A stretch of 64,000 nucleotides of DNA, taken from NCBI GenBank assembly GCA_965249965.1, contig OZ252262.1, positions 992,001 to 1,056,000 of the forward strand, in the 5' to 3' direction. Below are positions 24,650 to 34,485 of this stretch, piece after piece. How positions within the stretch are numbered: the first letter of the stretch is position 1; each line of letters opens with the position of its first letter. This DNA comes from HXMU1420-13 sp965249965 (GTDB taxonomy: Bacteria > Bacteroidota > Rhodothermia > Balneolales > Balneolaceae). A program made the translations under genes and the position numbers. The notes beneath the pieces are model-generated. The model made no database searches and was not told the origin of the DNA. It worked only from the letters and a program-made list of their open reading frames with translations.

Positions 24650-25474
24650 CTACTCTTTTACTCTCAATTCAGGTTTAATTTCTATCTCTTCTTCTTCACT
24701 TAAATGTTGAAAATCTTCTATATCAATGGAAACTTTCTCTTCTTTTAAGCGTCCTGAGCGGAATCTTCGTTCCATTATTTGTTGAAGAGTTTCTACCAGT
24801 TCAAGAAGTTTTTTCTTTTTTCTTCGTTTTAAGCTTCGCACAAATCGTGAAAAACCGAAACTGCCGGCTAGAAAAAATCCAGAAACTATCAGCATTGGTG
24901 GAGCTTCGTTACCTGCAACTTCTAACACAACTGCTGCAAAAAGCATAAATGCCCCAAAAGTAAATGCAATTGGTGGCAAATAAAGTTTGTTCAAAGTCTT
25001 TAAGCTTTGACGCATAGTTAACTTTACTCGCCCTTTTTGTTGGTGAATTTCTAGTTCCGGGGTTCTGGAAATATCCAATAACTTAAATGGAAACGAAGGC
25101 TTTGCTTTCCAATAAATCTTGCCTTTTCGTCGATTTAAAGTTCCAACAGTATTAAAGTGATATTCAATCTGGGCCCGGAGCTCATTCAGCAAACTTCCAT
25201 CGATTGGACCGTTGGCGTATCCCTGAATTTCAACTTGTGAGCTACTATTATTGTCGATCATTATGGGATCTTCAATCGAAATTCCCTCGTATTCGAGCAG
25301 TGCTTCTTGAATAAAATGTCTTTTGATATTTAAAGAATCAGCAATCTCAAATATAGGATCATCATCTTCGGGTTGAAGAGTCTTGTATGAACCCAAAGAC
25401 TGTTCATGAAACTTTTGTAAGATGGAAGCCCGTCGGACAATTTCTTTCATCTCATCGGTGGTAAGCTTCCCCAT
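24650..25474 (-). CDS. Two-TM membrane protein with N-terminal helical domain, unknown function
   Basis: 274 aa. N-terminal helical unit (TTDEMKEIVRRASILQK, then IFEIADSLNIKRHFIQEALLEYE). A middle beta-rich domain (about 80-160) follows, then two TM helices (about 167-190 and 195-213), a basic stretch (RSLKRRKKKK) and an acidic tail. The protein at 57063 has the same plan: helix with RAxxxQ, second helix ending in EY, middle domain, two TMs, basic loop. They are probably paralogues of a family I cannot name. It is sandwiched between hslO (12 bases) and NDH-2 (5 bases) in one minus-strand unit. Confidence 0.78.
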   Translation of the reverse strand: MGKLTTDEMKEIVRRASILQKFHEQSLGSYKTLQPEDDDPIFEIADSLNIKRHFIQEALLEYEGISIEDPIMIDNNSSSQVEIQGYANGPIDGSLLNELRAQIEYHFNTVGTLNRRKGKIYWKAKPSFPFKLLDISRTPELEIHQQKGRVKLTMRQSLKTLNKLYLPPIAFTFGAFMLFAAVVLEVAGNEAPPMLIVSGFFLAGSFGFSRFVRSLKRRKKKKLLELVETLQQIMERRFRSGRLKEEKVSIDIEDFQHLSEEEEIEIKPELRVKE

Positions 25475-25486
25475 AGTATGCCCTTA

Positions 25487-26389
25487 TTAGTTCAGTTTTG
25501 CTTGTGCCTCGTTAATTAATTTAGCGATTTCCTCTTTCGAAATTTCTTCTTTGTTGTTGCAGTAATGGCATACAATTTCCTGCGTCTCTCCCTCCATGTC
25601 TTTTAGATCGGCATAGCTCAACATCGACAATGCATCAAGAAAACGCTCTCGCGAGCATCGGCAAAAGAAGTCGACCGGTTGGCGTGCCAGTTCTTTTACT
25701 TGTATAGGAGAAACAGATTTTTCCATGATGATATCGATGTACTGTCCATCAATTAAAAGCTGATCTATCGGTGGGAAAGACCCGAGGCGTTCGTGAAGCA
25801 TATCAATCTGACCTTCAGGAGCATCAGGTAGACGTTGTAATAAAAGCCCACCAGATTCAGTTAAGTTTCCGTCGTCATCAATGCCTACATCTAATAGTAC
25901 GGCAGAAGGAATTTGTTCTGATTGAACCAAATAACGGGCAACATCAGCAGTTACATCACCACTAACAATTTCAATGGCGCTGGTTCTAGGTTCGGCTTCA
26001 TTATAGAGGATTTTGGTGAGGCTCAATACGCCAATTCCAATTCCATCACCTAAAGTTACGCCTGCCTTTGAGTAATCAATTTCTGCATCTGGATTCCCTA
26101 CATATCCACGAACTTCGCCCAGACTATTTGCTTCGGCTATCACGGAACCGAGAGGTCCATTTCCATCCATTCGTAATTGAATGCGTTCTTCTTTCTTTAG
26201 CTCAGATGCCAGTAACATGGTTGCCGTTAAGGCCTTACCTAAAATAACTTTAGCGAGCAACGAGAGTTCGTGCCTTTGAGCAGCCTCTTTAACAATATCT
26301 GTTGTTTTGACTACAGCAATTTTAAAGTTACCGTCGGCAGTAATTCCCTTGATTATTCTGTCTTTAAATTGAAACTCTTCAATATTCAT
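25487..26389 (-). CDS. hslO: Redox-regulated chaperone Hsp33
   Basis: 300 aa. Motifs: RIIKGITADGNFKIAVVKTTDIV, LLAKVILGKALTATMLLASELKKEERIQLRMDGNGPLGSV, REVRGYVGNPDAE-like GEVRGYVGNP. The C-terminal zinc switch is FFCRCSRERF (CxC) plus VCHYCNNK (CxxC). On oxidation the four cysteines form disulfides and the protein becomes a holdase. It is preceded on the minus strand by a terminator that separates it from the leucine dehydrogenase gene. Confidence 0.97.
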   Translation of the reverse strand: MNIEEFQFKDRIIKGITADGNFKIAVVKTTDIVKEAAQRHELSLLAKVILGKALTATMLLASELKKEERIQLRMDGNGPLGSVIAEANSLGEVRGYVGNPDAEIDYSKAGVTLGDGIGIGVLSLTKILYNEAEPRTSAIEIVSGDVTADVARYLVQSEQIPSAVLLDVGIDDDGNLTESGGLLLQRLPDAPEGQIDMLHERLGSFPPIDQLLIDGQYIDIIMEKSVSPIQVKELARQPVDFFCRCSRERFLDALSMLSYADLKDMEGETQEIVCHYCNNKEEISKEEIAKLINEAQAKLN

Positions 26390-26410
26390 TTGAGAAACCT
26401 CTATGCATAA

Positions 26411-26442
26411 AAAATCCCATTTGGTGCTTCCAGATGGGATTC
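26411..26442 (-). terminator. Rho-independent terminator after the leucine dehydrogenase gene
   Basis: On the minus strand GAATCCCATCTGG, loop AAGCA, CCAAATGGGATTTTTTAT: a 12-bp stem (one G-U pair) with a six-T tail, in the 76-base gap before hslO. Confidence 0.85.
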
Positions 26443-26465
26443 AAAGATACGGAATAAATCTTTTT

Positions 26466-27608
26466 TTAACGATTATCGAGTCGGTACATCTCCCCCAATC
26501 TGCCGGATATTTTGCTGGAGGATGTGTACATACTTCTCAATCGAGCAACCTCGGCAATTCTTTTTTCAGCTAATTCATTAGAAGCTTTATGGGTAGGAAT
26601 TCCATGCTCCTCAGAATAATTCAATACATTTAGGGTAGTATCATAGATTTTTTCTGTTTGATTGAGTGCTTGCTGTCGGTTGTAACCGGCTAATTCACTT
26701 GAAATATTGATAATACCACCAGCATTGATCACATAATCAGGGGCGTATAAAATGCCTTTTCCAAGCAATAATTGTCCATGGCGGTCTTCTTCGTCCAAAA
26801 TGTTATTTGCTCCGCCAGCAATGATGTCACACTTAAGAAGATCGAGGGTATCATCATTCACAACACCACCTAAGGCACAAGGAGCAAAAATATCTACATC
26901 CAGATTGTATATTTCATCAGGTTCAACAAAAGTTGCCCCTATTTTCTCTGCTAATGATTTTGCTTTTTCATCATAAATATCAGTAACAAAAACTTTAGCA
27001 CCTTCTTTTGCGCAATGCTCAGCAAAATAAGATGCAACATTCCCGGCGCCTTGAACTGAAATACGTTTTCCTTCTAATGAGTCGGATCCGTATGCTTTTT
27101 TAGCAGCAGCTTTTGCACCCATATACACCCCAAATGCAGTAACAGGGGATGGGTTTCCACTTCCGCCTAAAGATTCTGGAATACCGGTGACAAATTTAGT
27201 TTCAGAGTAGATCCACTCCATATTTTGCACGGTCATCCCGACGTCTTCCGCTGTGATATATCGACCACCTAAAGAATCAACAAATCGACCAAAAGAGCGA
27301 AAAAGAGACTCCGTTTTATCTGTGTGCGGGTCTCCAATAATTACCGCTTTGCCACCACCTAAATTCAGTCCCGAAATTGCAGCTTTGTAGGTCATCCCCC
27401 TGGAAAGCCGAAGTACATCTCGAAGAGCTTCCTGTTCATTTTTATACATCCACATGCGAGTGCCGCCAAGGGCAGGACCAAGTGCCGTATTATGTATGGC
27501 AATAATAGCTTTGAGTCCGGTATCAGGATTTGAACAGACTACAACTTGTTCGTGCCCCATATTTTCAAGTGCTCCAAAGATGCTCAGCTCAATCTTCTCA
27601 TCCTTCAT
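26466..27608 (-). CDS. Leucine (Glu/Leu/Phe/Val family) dehydrogenase
   Basis: 380 aa from the chosen start. Family signatures: HEQVVVCSNPDTGLKAIIAIHNTALGPALGGTRMWMY, DVLRLSRGMTYKAAISGLNLGGGKAVIIGDP (catalytic Lys), ITAEDVGM, the NAD motif ISVQGAGNVASYFAEH, and PCALGGVVND. It deaminates branched-chain amino acids to 2-oxo acids with NAD+. Start choice: the ATG at 27606-27608 is preceded by AAAGAGAA five bases upstream, while the alternative ATG at 27639-27641 (11 residues longer) has no SD-like sequence. The 310-base gap to recJ holds only a 7-bp hairpin. Confidence 0.93.
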   Translation of the reverse strand: MKDEKIELSIFGALENMGHEQVVVCSNPDTGLKAIIAIHNTALGPALGGTRMWMYKNEQEALRDVLRLSRGMTYKAAISGLNLGGGKAVIIGDPHTDKTESLFRSFGRFVDSLGGRYITAEDVGMTVQNMEWIYSETKFVTGIPESLGGSGNPSPVTAFGVYMGAKAAAKKAYGSDSLEGKRISVQGAGNVASYFAEHCAKEGAKVFVTDIYDEKAKSLAEKIGATFVEPDEIYNLDVDIFAPCALGGVVNDDTLDLLKCDIIAGGANNILDEEDRHGQLLLGKGILYAPDYVINAGGIINISSELAGYNRQQALNQTEKIYDTTLNVLNYSEEHGIPTHKASNELAEKRIAEVARLRSMYTSSSKISGRLGEMYRLDNR

Positions 27609-27861
27609 ATTCTCTTTTTGTGCAGTTGGGGAATCAATCATGTTAACAGATATTTTTATTGGTTGGAACCGCTTCCAAAAATCTCGTTTTTAACCAAAAA
27701 AACCTAGTTAAAAGTTATTTTGGACGAATAGTTTTTTGACCATAAAAAAATATCGAATATCTGAAACAAGGGTGTAAGAAAGTTCAGACTTTTTATGGGT
27801 AAGTTTCGTTGGCTTAATGCAGAAAGTTATTGGCAAAATTGTATTTTAAAGAATCAATTAT

Positions 27862-27882
27862 ACCAAAGAATTCCACTTTGGT
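27862..27882. repeat. Short perfect inverted repeat upstream of recJ
   Basis: ACCAAAG (27862-27868), 7-base spacer, CTTTGGT (27876-27882), with no T-run after it. It lies about 70 bases upstream of recJ in the divergent gap from leucine dehydrogenase. It could be an operator or leader hairpin; nothing else is evident in this 310-base gap. Confidence 0.4.
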
Positions 27883-27950
27883 GTGGTGTCTCGGTTTGGT
27901 CGCCGGCTCGCCTCTTATGAATAGAAATAAAAATAAAGGAAAAATAAACT

Positions 27951-29669
27951 ATGTCATTCCGCTGGGTGTACGCGCAGCCGGAACAGAAGGAACGTGTGTC
28001 CGAAATAAAGCAGGCACTCGGAGTTCCGGAAATTATAGCCCGTTTGTTGGCTATCCGTGGCATAAAAACTTACGATGATGCAAAATCTTTTTTCAGACCT
28101 ACGATAGATTTATTGTTCGATCCTTTCTTAATGAAGGATATGGACGAAGGAGCAGAGCGTTTAGCTTATGCTATACGTAAAAGTGAAAAAGTATTGGTAT
28201 ACGGCGATTACGACGTAGATGGAACTACGGCGACAGCCAGTGTATACACCTTTTTGCAGGAATTTGGAGTTGATGCAGATTACTATATTCCGCACCGCTT
28301 TAAAGAGGGGTATGGAATAAATCCGGAAGGTATCCAATACGCAGATAGTATCAATGCCAATCTAATCGTATCCGTTGATTGTGGAATTACTGCTGTAGAA
28401 GAGGCCAAAGAGATTAAAGAAAAAGGGATGGACCTCATCATCTGCGATCATCACACCGTTGGTGGTGCAATTCCTGATGCAGTTGCAGTATTAGATCCAA
28501 AGCGTCCCGATTGTGATTATCCATTTGATGGGCTATCCGGTGCCGGTGTTGGATTTAAATTGATTCAAGGCACACTTAAAAAGTTAGGCCTGCCAGACGC
28601 TATTGCGTATAAATATCTTGATCTGATTGCTATATCTATTGCATCCGATATTGTTCCGATTATTAGTGAAAACAGAATATTGATGCGTGCCGGGCTTCAG
28701 ATGCTCCAAAACAATCCGAGGGTGGGAATAAAAACTCTGATGGAACTAATTCGCATGCCAATGGAGGATATTTCGACCTCAAAAATTGTGTTTTCGATTG
28801 GGCCAAGGATCAATGCAGCAGGAAGGATGGGTGATGCCTCAACAGCTGTAAAGTTGATGATTGCAGAGACCTACAACGAAGCCAAATCTCTGGCTAAAGA
28901 ATTGGAGTCTATCAACTTAAGGAGGCGAGATAAAGACACCAAAACCATGGAGGAGGCATTAGCACAGATTGATGACGAACTGGATATTGACGATGTCTCT
29001 AGCTTAGTATTGTACAATCCAGATTGGCACCTTGGTGTAATTGGTATTGTTGCTTCGCGATTGGTAGATATGTTTCATCGTCCGGCAATTATGCTTAGCA
29101 ATGTAGAAGGAAAAATTAAAGGATCGGCCCGAAGTGTGCGAGGATTCAATATTTACGACGCAATGAAAGAGTGCGAAGATTTACTTGAACAATTTGGTGG
29201 TCATGAATTTGCAGCCGGATTAACACTTACCGAAAAAAATCTTAGCGAATTCCGCAGAAGGATGAACCAAATTGCGTACAACGGACTTTCAGGGGCAGCA
29301 TTTGAACCGGAAATAATGGTAGATGCTATACTTAAGCTCACAGATATTGATATGAAATTCTGGAAGCTTCTGGCTCAATTCAAACCATTTGGCCCATACA
29401 ACCTGCGCCCAGTTTTCGTAAGTGAAAATGTTCAGGTAGTCGGGATACCATCGGTCGTAGGAAATGGACATCTAAAAATGCGAATTAAGCAGGAAAATTC
29501 TGGCGTTTTCGACGCAATCGGCTTCAACATGCACGAGTATTTACCTGCTGTTCGAAATGGCGCCCCATTTAATGTTGCCTATGTATTGGAAGAAAACCAC
29601 TGGAATGGTCGAAGATCACTTCAAATGCGCTTAAAAGACATCCATCTGCTAGATGGTGCAGAAACTTAA
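27951..29669 (+). CDS. recJ: Single-stranded-DNA-specific exonuclease RecJ
   Basis: 572 aa. DHH-family motifs: VLVYGDYDVDGTTATASVYTFL (motif I), PHRFKEGYGIN, IVSVDCGITAVEEA, IICDHHTVGGAIPDAVAVLDPKR (DHH), LSGAGVGFKL, GPRINAAGRMGDAS. The C-terminal DHHA1 region has GVIGIVASRL, IKGSARS and LEQFGGHEFAAGLTL. It degrades single-stranded DNA 5'-3' in recombination and repair. ATG 27951 is preceded by AAAGGA at about the right distance. Confidence 0.97.
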   Translation: MSFRWVYAQPEQKERVSEIKQALGVPEIIARLLAIRGIKTYDDAKSFFRPTIDLLFDPFLMKDMDEGAERLAYAIRKSEKVLVYGDYDVDGTTATASVYTFLQEFGVDADYYIPHRFKEGYGINPEGIQYADSINANLIVSVDCGITAVEEAKEIKEKGMDLIICDHHTVGGAIPDAVAVLDPKRPDCDYPFDGLSGAGVGFKLIQGTLKKLGLPDAIAYKYLDLIAISIASDIVPIISENRILMRAGLQMLQNNPRVGIKTLMELIRMPMEDISTSKIVFSIGPRINAAGRMGDASTAVKLMIAETYNEAKSLAKELESINLRRRDKDTKTMEEALAQIDDELDIDDVSSLVLYNPDWHLGVIGIVASRLVDMFHRPAIMLSNVEGKIKGSARSVRGFNIYDAMKECEDLLEQFGGHEFAAGLTLTEKNLSEFRRRMNQIAYNGLSGAAFEPEIMVDAILKLTDIDMKFWKLLAQFKPFGPYNLRPVFVSENVQVVGIPSVVGNGHLKMRIKQENSGVFDAIGFNMHEYLPAVRNGAPFNVAYVLEENHWNGRRSLQMRLKDIHLLDGAET

Positions 29670-29721
29670 ATTGTCTATTGTATCTGGGTATTAAAGGCGC
29701 TATTTTTTTCGTCCTCAAAAA

Positions 29722-29794
<73 letters not shown>

Positions 29795-29802
29795 CTTTTT
29801 GA

Positions 29803-29847
29803 AACAAAAAACCCCATTCAGATTATTGATTGGGGTTTTTTTTGTTT
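29803..29847. terminator. Bidirectional terminator after tRNA-Phe
   Basis: AAACAAAAAACCCCA / TGGGGTTTTTTTTGTTT arms, about 14 bases apart. A-rich and T-rich flanks allow use from both sides; it also lies 12 bases from the stop of the convergent gene at 29859. Confidence 0.85.
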
Positions 29848-29858
29848 AGAGAAAAAGA

Positions 29859-30278
29859 TTATTTGATAATCATTACTGGTGGGGTACTTCCTTCTGCAAA
29901 GGTATCACCAACTTTTACATAAACGGAATACACGTATCTTCCTGCAGGGGCATCGCCTTTAACTTTAAGCTTCAGTTTTTTCCCACTTGCCACTTGAATA
30001 ACATAAGCATCACCAACAGCAGAGCCATCCTCATTAGTAAATAAGGTGCTCATAGCAACCGGGAACTGAAAGGTCATATCAGAACCTTCGGCTGTCCACT
30101 CAATATCGTCATTCTTATCAGCCTCAATAGGTTTAGGATTATTCGTTTCGTCAACTACAAACCAAGTGGTATCGATAAGTTTAACGGAATATTTAATTTT
30201 CTTTGGTATAGATGTGTTTGCTACTGAAACAACCCCGAAAATCAGTATTGCGAACCATAGATAGGTTTTCTTATTCAT
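29859..30278 (-). CDS. Small secreted beta-rich protein, unknown function
   Basis: 139 aa. Signal peptide about 1-22 (MNKKTYLWFAILIFGVVSVA). The mature part reads as beta strands (YSVKLIDTTWFVVDE, DIEWTAEGSDMTFQFP, AYVIQVASGKKLKLKVKGD, GRYVYSVYVKVGD). This gives a cupredoxin- or Ig-like impression, but there are no Cys or clear copper ligands. It is downstream of the kinase gene on the same strand (65 bases). No function can be assigned. Confidence 0.75.
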   Translation of the reverse strand: MNKKTYLWFAILIFGVVSVANTSIPKKIKYSVKLIDTTWFVVDETNNPKPIEADKNDDIEWTAEGSDMTFQFPVAMSTLFTNEDGSAVGDAYVIQVASGKKLKLKVKGDAPAGRYVYSVYVKVGDTFAEGSTPPVMIIK

Positions 30279-30343
30279 TTTACCCGTATTTTGTGATTAG
30301 AGTTTAAAAAGTAGGTGTAGTTTTTTGACATTCCTAATAAATG

Positions 30344-32878
30344 TTAGTTGTCATCAAGAGCATTGAGAAAGTCCTGAAACTCAGCGTCATTGACTAAATC
30401 AGTCAATTCAGGTTGATTTAAAATATTCTCTATTGGGTATTCTTGTTCTATTGCCCGTTTCATTAACTCAATAGCTTCCGACCGGCTCCCAATTTTTTCG
30501 TAAACACTTGCCAGGCGAAACGAAACTTCAGGAATATTTGGGGCAAGATTTAAAGTTCTTTCAATGTAAATCTTTACGTTATCTACGTCGCCAACATCAG
30601 AATAATAGGCGGCCAACTGAGTATTCAGGGTTATATCATTTGGGTTGATTTGAAGCTGCCTTTCTGCCACTTCAATCGCTTTTAGATAGAATTTTGTTTC
30701 TTGATGAGTATTACCCAAAATTCCTTGAAGTGCAGCAAGATTACCCCAAACTGCATAATTATTCGGATTTATTTCTACCGCAATTTCATAAAAGGTTGAC
30801 GCTTCTTCGTAATTGCCGAGTATATAGTGAACGGTGCCCAAGTTTGATGCCGCTGACTCTGTTGGCTTAATTTCCAGTGATCTTGTGAAATTGGCGATCG
30901 ACTGCTCCCAGTCTGACAGATAATAGAATAAAACACCTAGATTCGAGTATCCGTCGTGATTGTCGGGAGTAAGTGCGATAACTTGTTGTAGTGGTGTAAT
31001 TGCCTTTTGATACTCACCATTTTTAATGTAAAAATTACCGAGACTTTTATGACCAAGCCAATATTCGGGTTTTATCTCAATGGCTGCTAAATATGCCTCT
31101 TCTGCTTTTACTGGTTCACCCAGATTGTCGTACGCCTCTGCTAGACCTTTAAAAGCCGCTTCATTTTTAGAGTCAGACTCTATGACCCCGCTATAAACCT
31201 CAACAGCATCTTCATAATTACCGGTACCCAAATATAACAAGCCTTGCACTTGCTGAACTTCGAGAAGTTCTTCATTAATGGAAATTGCCCGATCAAGGAA
31301 AAACTGGGCAGAGTCGACTAATGAAATCACATTTGTTTGCTGATATTTTCGCCAGTACGCCTCCCCTAAAGAGGCATACGCTAATGCATACTCCGAATCT
31401 TCTTGCACTGCTTGCTTGAATAACCCGATTGCATTATCGAGGTAATCACTTTGAGTATAGCGATATAGATATCCTGCCCCACTTAAGTAAAATGCGGATG
31501 CATTGGCATTACTTGTTTCACCGGCAACAATGGTTTGATTGATTCGGTCGTTAGTTTCAATTTCCAGCATCTGAATCATCTTAATAACCGACTCCGATTG
31601 AAGACCTAACATGTTATCGCTATCCAGATCTATAACTCTGGATTTTAGTTGTCGTAAATCCTGAGCATCGATGAGATTAATGGTAAGCCGTTTGCTACCC
31701 GAAATATCCTGTAAACTACCTGTAATGGCTAAATTGATGCCAAATAAATTCCTTGCGTCAGTAATCGATTTAATATCGTTTGATAAAATTTCGCTGGAAG
31801 GAATTACCCAAAGCTTCTCTTCATAATTATCAATTTGAGAGAGTTTGCTAGTCATGGTCTCGAGAATACCATCCAGAAAAACCGCGTTTTCGGTGTTATC
31901 TCCTACATTTGTAAAAGGGATAATAGCCAAGCGTTTCGTTTCGGGTACGGATGAAAACAAGTCTAAATTCGAAATTACAAGTGCAACAATTAGTACACCG
32001 ATCGAAGTAAAAATAATAGCCTTCTGTTTTATTGATACAGAAGCAGTAACGTTGGTTGGTTCGAGATTCGCTTCTTTTGAACGGTCTAGCTCTTCCAGGA
32101 TTTCACTCAGCGATTCATACCTTTCGTCCCGATCTTTTTTTAGACATTTCGAGATTATGGTATCAAGTACTGCCGGAATATCCGGGACTAATTCTTTAAT
32201 TGGGGTGGGCTCATCATGTAAAATGGAATACGAAATAGCTTGCTGATAATGTCCATCGAAAGGAAGCTTTTTCGAGAATAATTGGTACAAAACCACCCCG
32301 TATGCCCAAATTTCGGATTGAATATTTGCAGGCAGACCAACAAATAGTTCCGGCGCCATGTAAGGTGAAGTTCCAAGTTGCTCGGCTGTTTGCATTACAT
32401 CATCTGCCTGCATGAGTCCGGCAATACCAAAGTCCAGGATTTTTACTTGGCCTTTAGATGTGATCATGATATTCCCGGCTTTAACATCCCGATGAATAAT
32501 TCCCCGTTCATGCGCCGCTAATAATCCATCTGCTATGCTGTAGGCAATATTAAATTGATGCTCCGGTGTCAACTCATTGTTCTCGATGTAGTCCTGAAGT
32601 TCCTGGCCTTCGATAAATTGAAAAACGATGAACATGTGTCCTTTGTCTTCCTCAATTGCGTAAACCTGGGCTATATTTTGATGACTTAACGCAGCAGCAT
32701 GTTTAGCTTCCTGCTCAAAGCGCTCGAGCGCAGCTTTATTTTTTGCAATGGCTGTGGACAGGAATTTAAGTGCTACTTCTCGGTTAAGCCTAATATCTTT
32801 TGCTAGATATACGGAGCCCATACCTCCTTCACCGAGCTTTTTTAGCACTATGTAATGAAGCAATTGCTTGCCTATCAT
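30344..32878 (-). CDS. Transmembrane Ser/Thr protein kinase with FlgO/TolB-like and TPR domains
   Basis: 844 aa. Hanks-type kinase at about 8-270: GEGGMGSVYLAKD (G-loop), VALKFL (Lys38), IIHRDVKAGNIMI (catalytic Asp), ILDFGIAG (DFG), SPYMAPELF (APE). One TM at about 285-305 (KAIIFTSIGVLIVALVI). Then a TolB/FlgO-like domain (KRLAIIPFTNVGDNTENAVFLDGILETMTSKL), followed by about ten TPR units (for example YANLGEP, YWLGHKSLGNFYIKNGEYQKAI) to the C-terminus. The TPR domain is thus on the far side of the membrane from the kinase. It diverges from the SpoIIE phosphatase gene across 126 bases, which suggests opposing kinase and phosphatase activities; this is inference. Confidence 0.93.
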   Translation of the reverse strand: MIGKQLLHYIVLKKLGEGGMGSVYLAKDIRLNREVALKFLSTAIAKNKAALERFEQEAKHAAALSHQNIAQVYAIEEDKGHMFIVFQFIEGQELQDYIENNELTPEHQFNIAYSIADGLLAAHERGIIHRDVKAGNIMITSKGQVKILDFGIAGLMQADDVMQTAEQLGTSPYMAPELFVGLPANIQSEIWAYGVVLYQLFSKKLPFDGHYQQAISYSILHDEPTPIKELVPDIPAVLDTIISKCLKKDRDERYESLSEILEELDRSKEANLEPTNVTASVSIKQKAIIFTSIGVLIVALVISNLDLFSSVPETKRLAIIPFTNVGDNTENAVFLDGILETMTSKLSQIDNYEEKLWVIPSSEILSNDIKSITDARNLFGINLAITGSLQDISGSKRLTINLIDAQDLRQLKSRVIDLDSDNMLGLQSESVIKMIQMLEIETNDRINQTIVAGETSNANASAFYLSGAGYLYRYTQSDYLDNAIGLFKQAVQEDSEYALAYASLGEAYWRKYQQTNVISLVDSAQFFLDRAISINEELLEVQQVQGLLYLGTGNYEDAVEVYSGVIESDSKNEAAFKGLAEAYDNLGEPVKAEEAYLAAIEIKPEYWLGHKSLGNFYIKNGEYQKAITPLQQVIALTPDNHDGYSNLGVLFYYLSDWEQSIANFTRSLEIKPTESAASNLGTVHYILGNYEEASTFYEIAVEINPNNYAVWGNLAALQGILGNTHQETKFYLKAIEVAERQLQINPNDITLNTQLAAYYSDVGDVDNVKIYIERTLNLAPNIPEVSFRLASVYEKIGSRSEAIELMKRAIEQEYPIENILNQPELTDLVNDAEFQDFLNALDDN

Positions 32879-33004
32879 CCCCTTAAATTATTTGATAGAT
32901 TCAACCAGAAACCTGACTTTACAATATGATTTTTAGATAAGAAGTAATAATTATTTATCAATGCATTCTTGTACTTCCATTTATAAAGTTAATTATACAA
33001 AAAG

Positions 33005-34291
33005 TTGAAAGAATTAGAGCAGTTATCCAAAGAAAATAGAGAACTAAAATTGGCAGTAAATGAACTGTCGATTTTAAATGATATTGCAACTTCAATATCC
33101 ACTACTCAACCAATTGAAAACATTATCGATACCATTGTATTGAAATGTGTGAAGTATCTTAAAACGGAAGAGGGAACAATCAGCTTATTAACCGAGGAAG
33201 ATGACCAACAAAAGTTTCAAACCTTTATTCGCAAAAGTGATTTAACTCAAGCAAGGTTACCCATTCAGTTAGATGAGCAAATTACCGGATGGATGCTGAA
33301 TAATAAGCAACCCATTTTAAGTAATGATTTAGTAGCTGATTCCAGATTCACATTACCTCAGTATATTGAAAATACTATTCAAAGCATGCTTTCAGCACCG
33401 CTTATAATTAAAGGTAAACTCATTGGGTATATTGCTGTTTTTAATAAAAAACATGGAGATGTTTTTAACGATAAAGATCAACGTTTATTAATTATTATTG
33501 CTTCACAGTCTGCGCAGCTAATCGAAAGCTCCAGATTATATAAAGAAGAAAAAGAACTTCTTTTAATGAAGGAAGAACTGAATGTGGCGAAGAGAATCCA
33601 GAATGGATTATTACCGGAAAAAAGTCCTTATGTGAAAGGGTATTTAATTGCAGGAAGTAATAGTTCTGCAAAAGAAGTTGGAGGCGACTATTTCGATTTC
33701 ATCACGATTTCAGAACATAAATTCGGTTTTTGTATTGCAGACATTACCGGAAAAGGGATGCCTGCTGCATTGTTGATGTCAAACTTACAAGCCTTGTTAA
33801 GAAGTCAGGTGATGATAGAGGAAAACGTTGAAAAAGCAATTTCTAACGTAAATAATTTACTGTATCAGAGTACAGATTCTTCGAAGTTTGCAACGCTATT
33901 TTTTGCCGTATTAGATTCAGAAAATCACACTATTACGTACTGTAATGCAGGCCATGATGAAGCCTTGGTTTTTAGAAACGGAAAGCATGTCGAGTCACTC
34001 CAATCTACTGGTCTTCTTCTTGGAGTAATGCCCGATATGGGCTATTCAACAGGAACGGTTGAACTTCATCAGGGTGATAGTTTGGTTTGTTATACCGATG
34101 GAATAACCGAAGCCATGGATGAAAATGAAAATGAATTCGGCTTACAGAAAATGATTGATTGCATTGAGGGGATTTCTGAACCTTCTGCTTTAAAAATTGA
34201 GAAAACGCTTCTTTCTGAAGTAAAATCACACTCCAGAAATGTTTCTCAAAGTGACGATATCACTATTATTACAATTCATAGATCAGTTTAA
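33005..34291 (+). CDS. GAF-domain PP2C/SpoIIE-type protein phosphatase
   Basis: 428 aa. A short N-terminal coiled coil (about 1-20) leads to a GAF domain (about 20-180: ATSISTTQPIENIIDTIV, LDEQITGWMLNNKQPILSND, SAPLIIKGKLIGYIAVFNK). A linker helix (KEELNVAKRIQNGLLPE, typical of RsbU/SpoIIE proteins) joins the phosphatase core (SSAKEVGGDYFDF, FCIADITGKGMPAALLMSNL, YCNAGHDEALV, LVCYTDGITEAMDENENEFG). Metal-binding Asp residues are present. No TM. The start is TTG 33005; an in-frame stop lies at 32990 and the next Met is about 96 residues in. No STAS or anti-sigma partner is adjacent. Confidence 0.93.
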   Translation: MKELEQLSKENRELKLAVNELSILNDIATSISTTQPIENIIDTIVLKCVKYLKTEEGTISLLTEEDDQQKFQTFIRKSDLTQARLPIQLDEQITGWMLNNKQPILSNDLVADSRFTLPQYIENTIQSMLSAPLIIKGKLIGYIAVFNKKHGDVFNDKDQRLLIIIASQSAQLIESSRLYKEEKELLLMKEELNVAKRIQNGLLPEKSPYVKGYLIAGSNSSAKEVGGDYFDFITISEHKFGFCIADITGKGMPAALLMSNLQALLRSQVMIEENVEKAISNVNNLLYQSTDSSKFATLFFAVLDSENHTITYCNAGHDEALVFRNGKHVESLQSTGLLLGVMPDMGYSTGTVELHQGDSLVCYTDGITEAMDENENEFGLQKMIDCIEGISEPSALKIEKTLLSEVKSHSRNVSQSDDITIITIHRSV

Positions 34292-34395
34292 GCCACATTT
34301 ATTAATAGGCATAGTAGTTAAGTAGAGAGGGTGGCTAATCGTTTATGCGGCAATAAACTATATATTGCATATTTTGGTTAAAGGGAAATATAAGT

Positions 34396-34479
34396 ATGAG
34401 TAAAGGTGATCTAAAGATTAGTGTTCTACAGTTTAAAATATGGTTGCCGATAAGTTCGAGAGCCTTCGCATTGAAATAA
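34396..34479 (+). CDS. Possible 27-aa leader peptide before the kinase array
   Basis: ATG AGT AAA ... AAA TAA encodes 27 residues (MSKGDLKISVLQFKIWLPIS and seven more). An SD-like AGGGAAAT lies before the ATG, and the stop is 6 bases before the GTG start of the first histidine kinase. It may be a coupling leader or chance; no homologue is recognised. Confidence 0.3.
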   Translation: MSKGDLKISVLQFKIWLPISSRAFALK

Positions 34480-34485
34480 TCCAAA

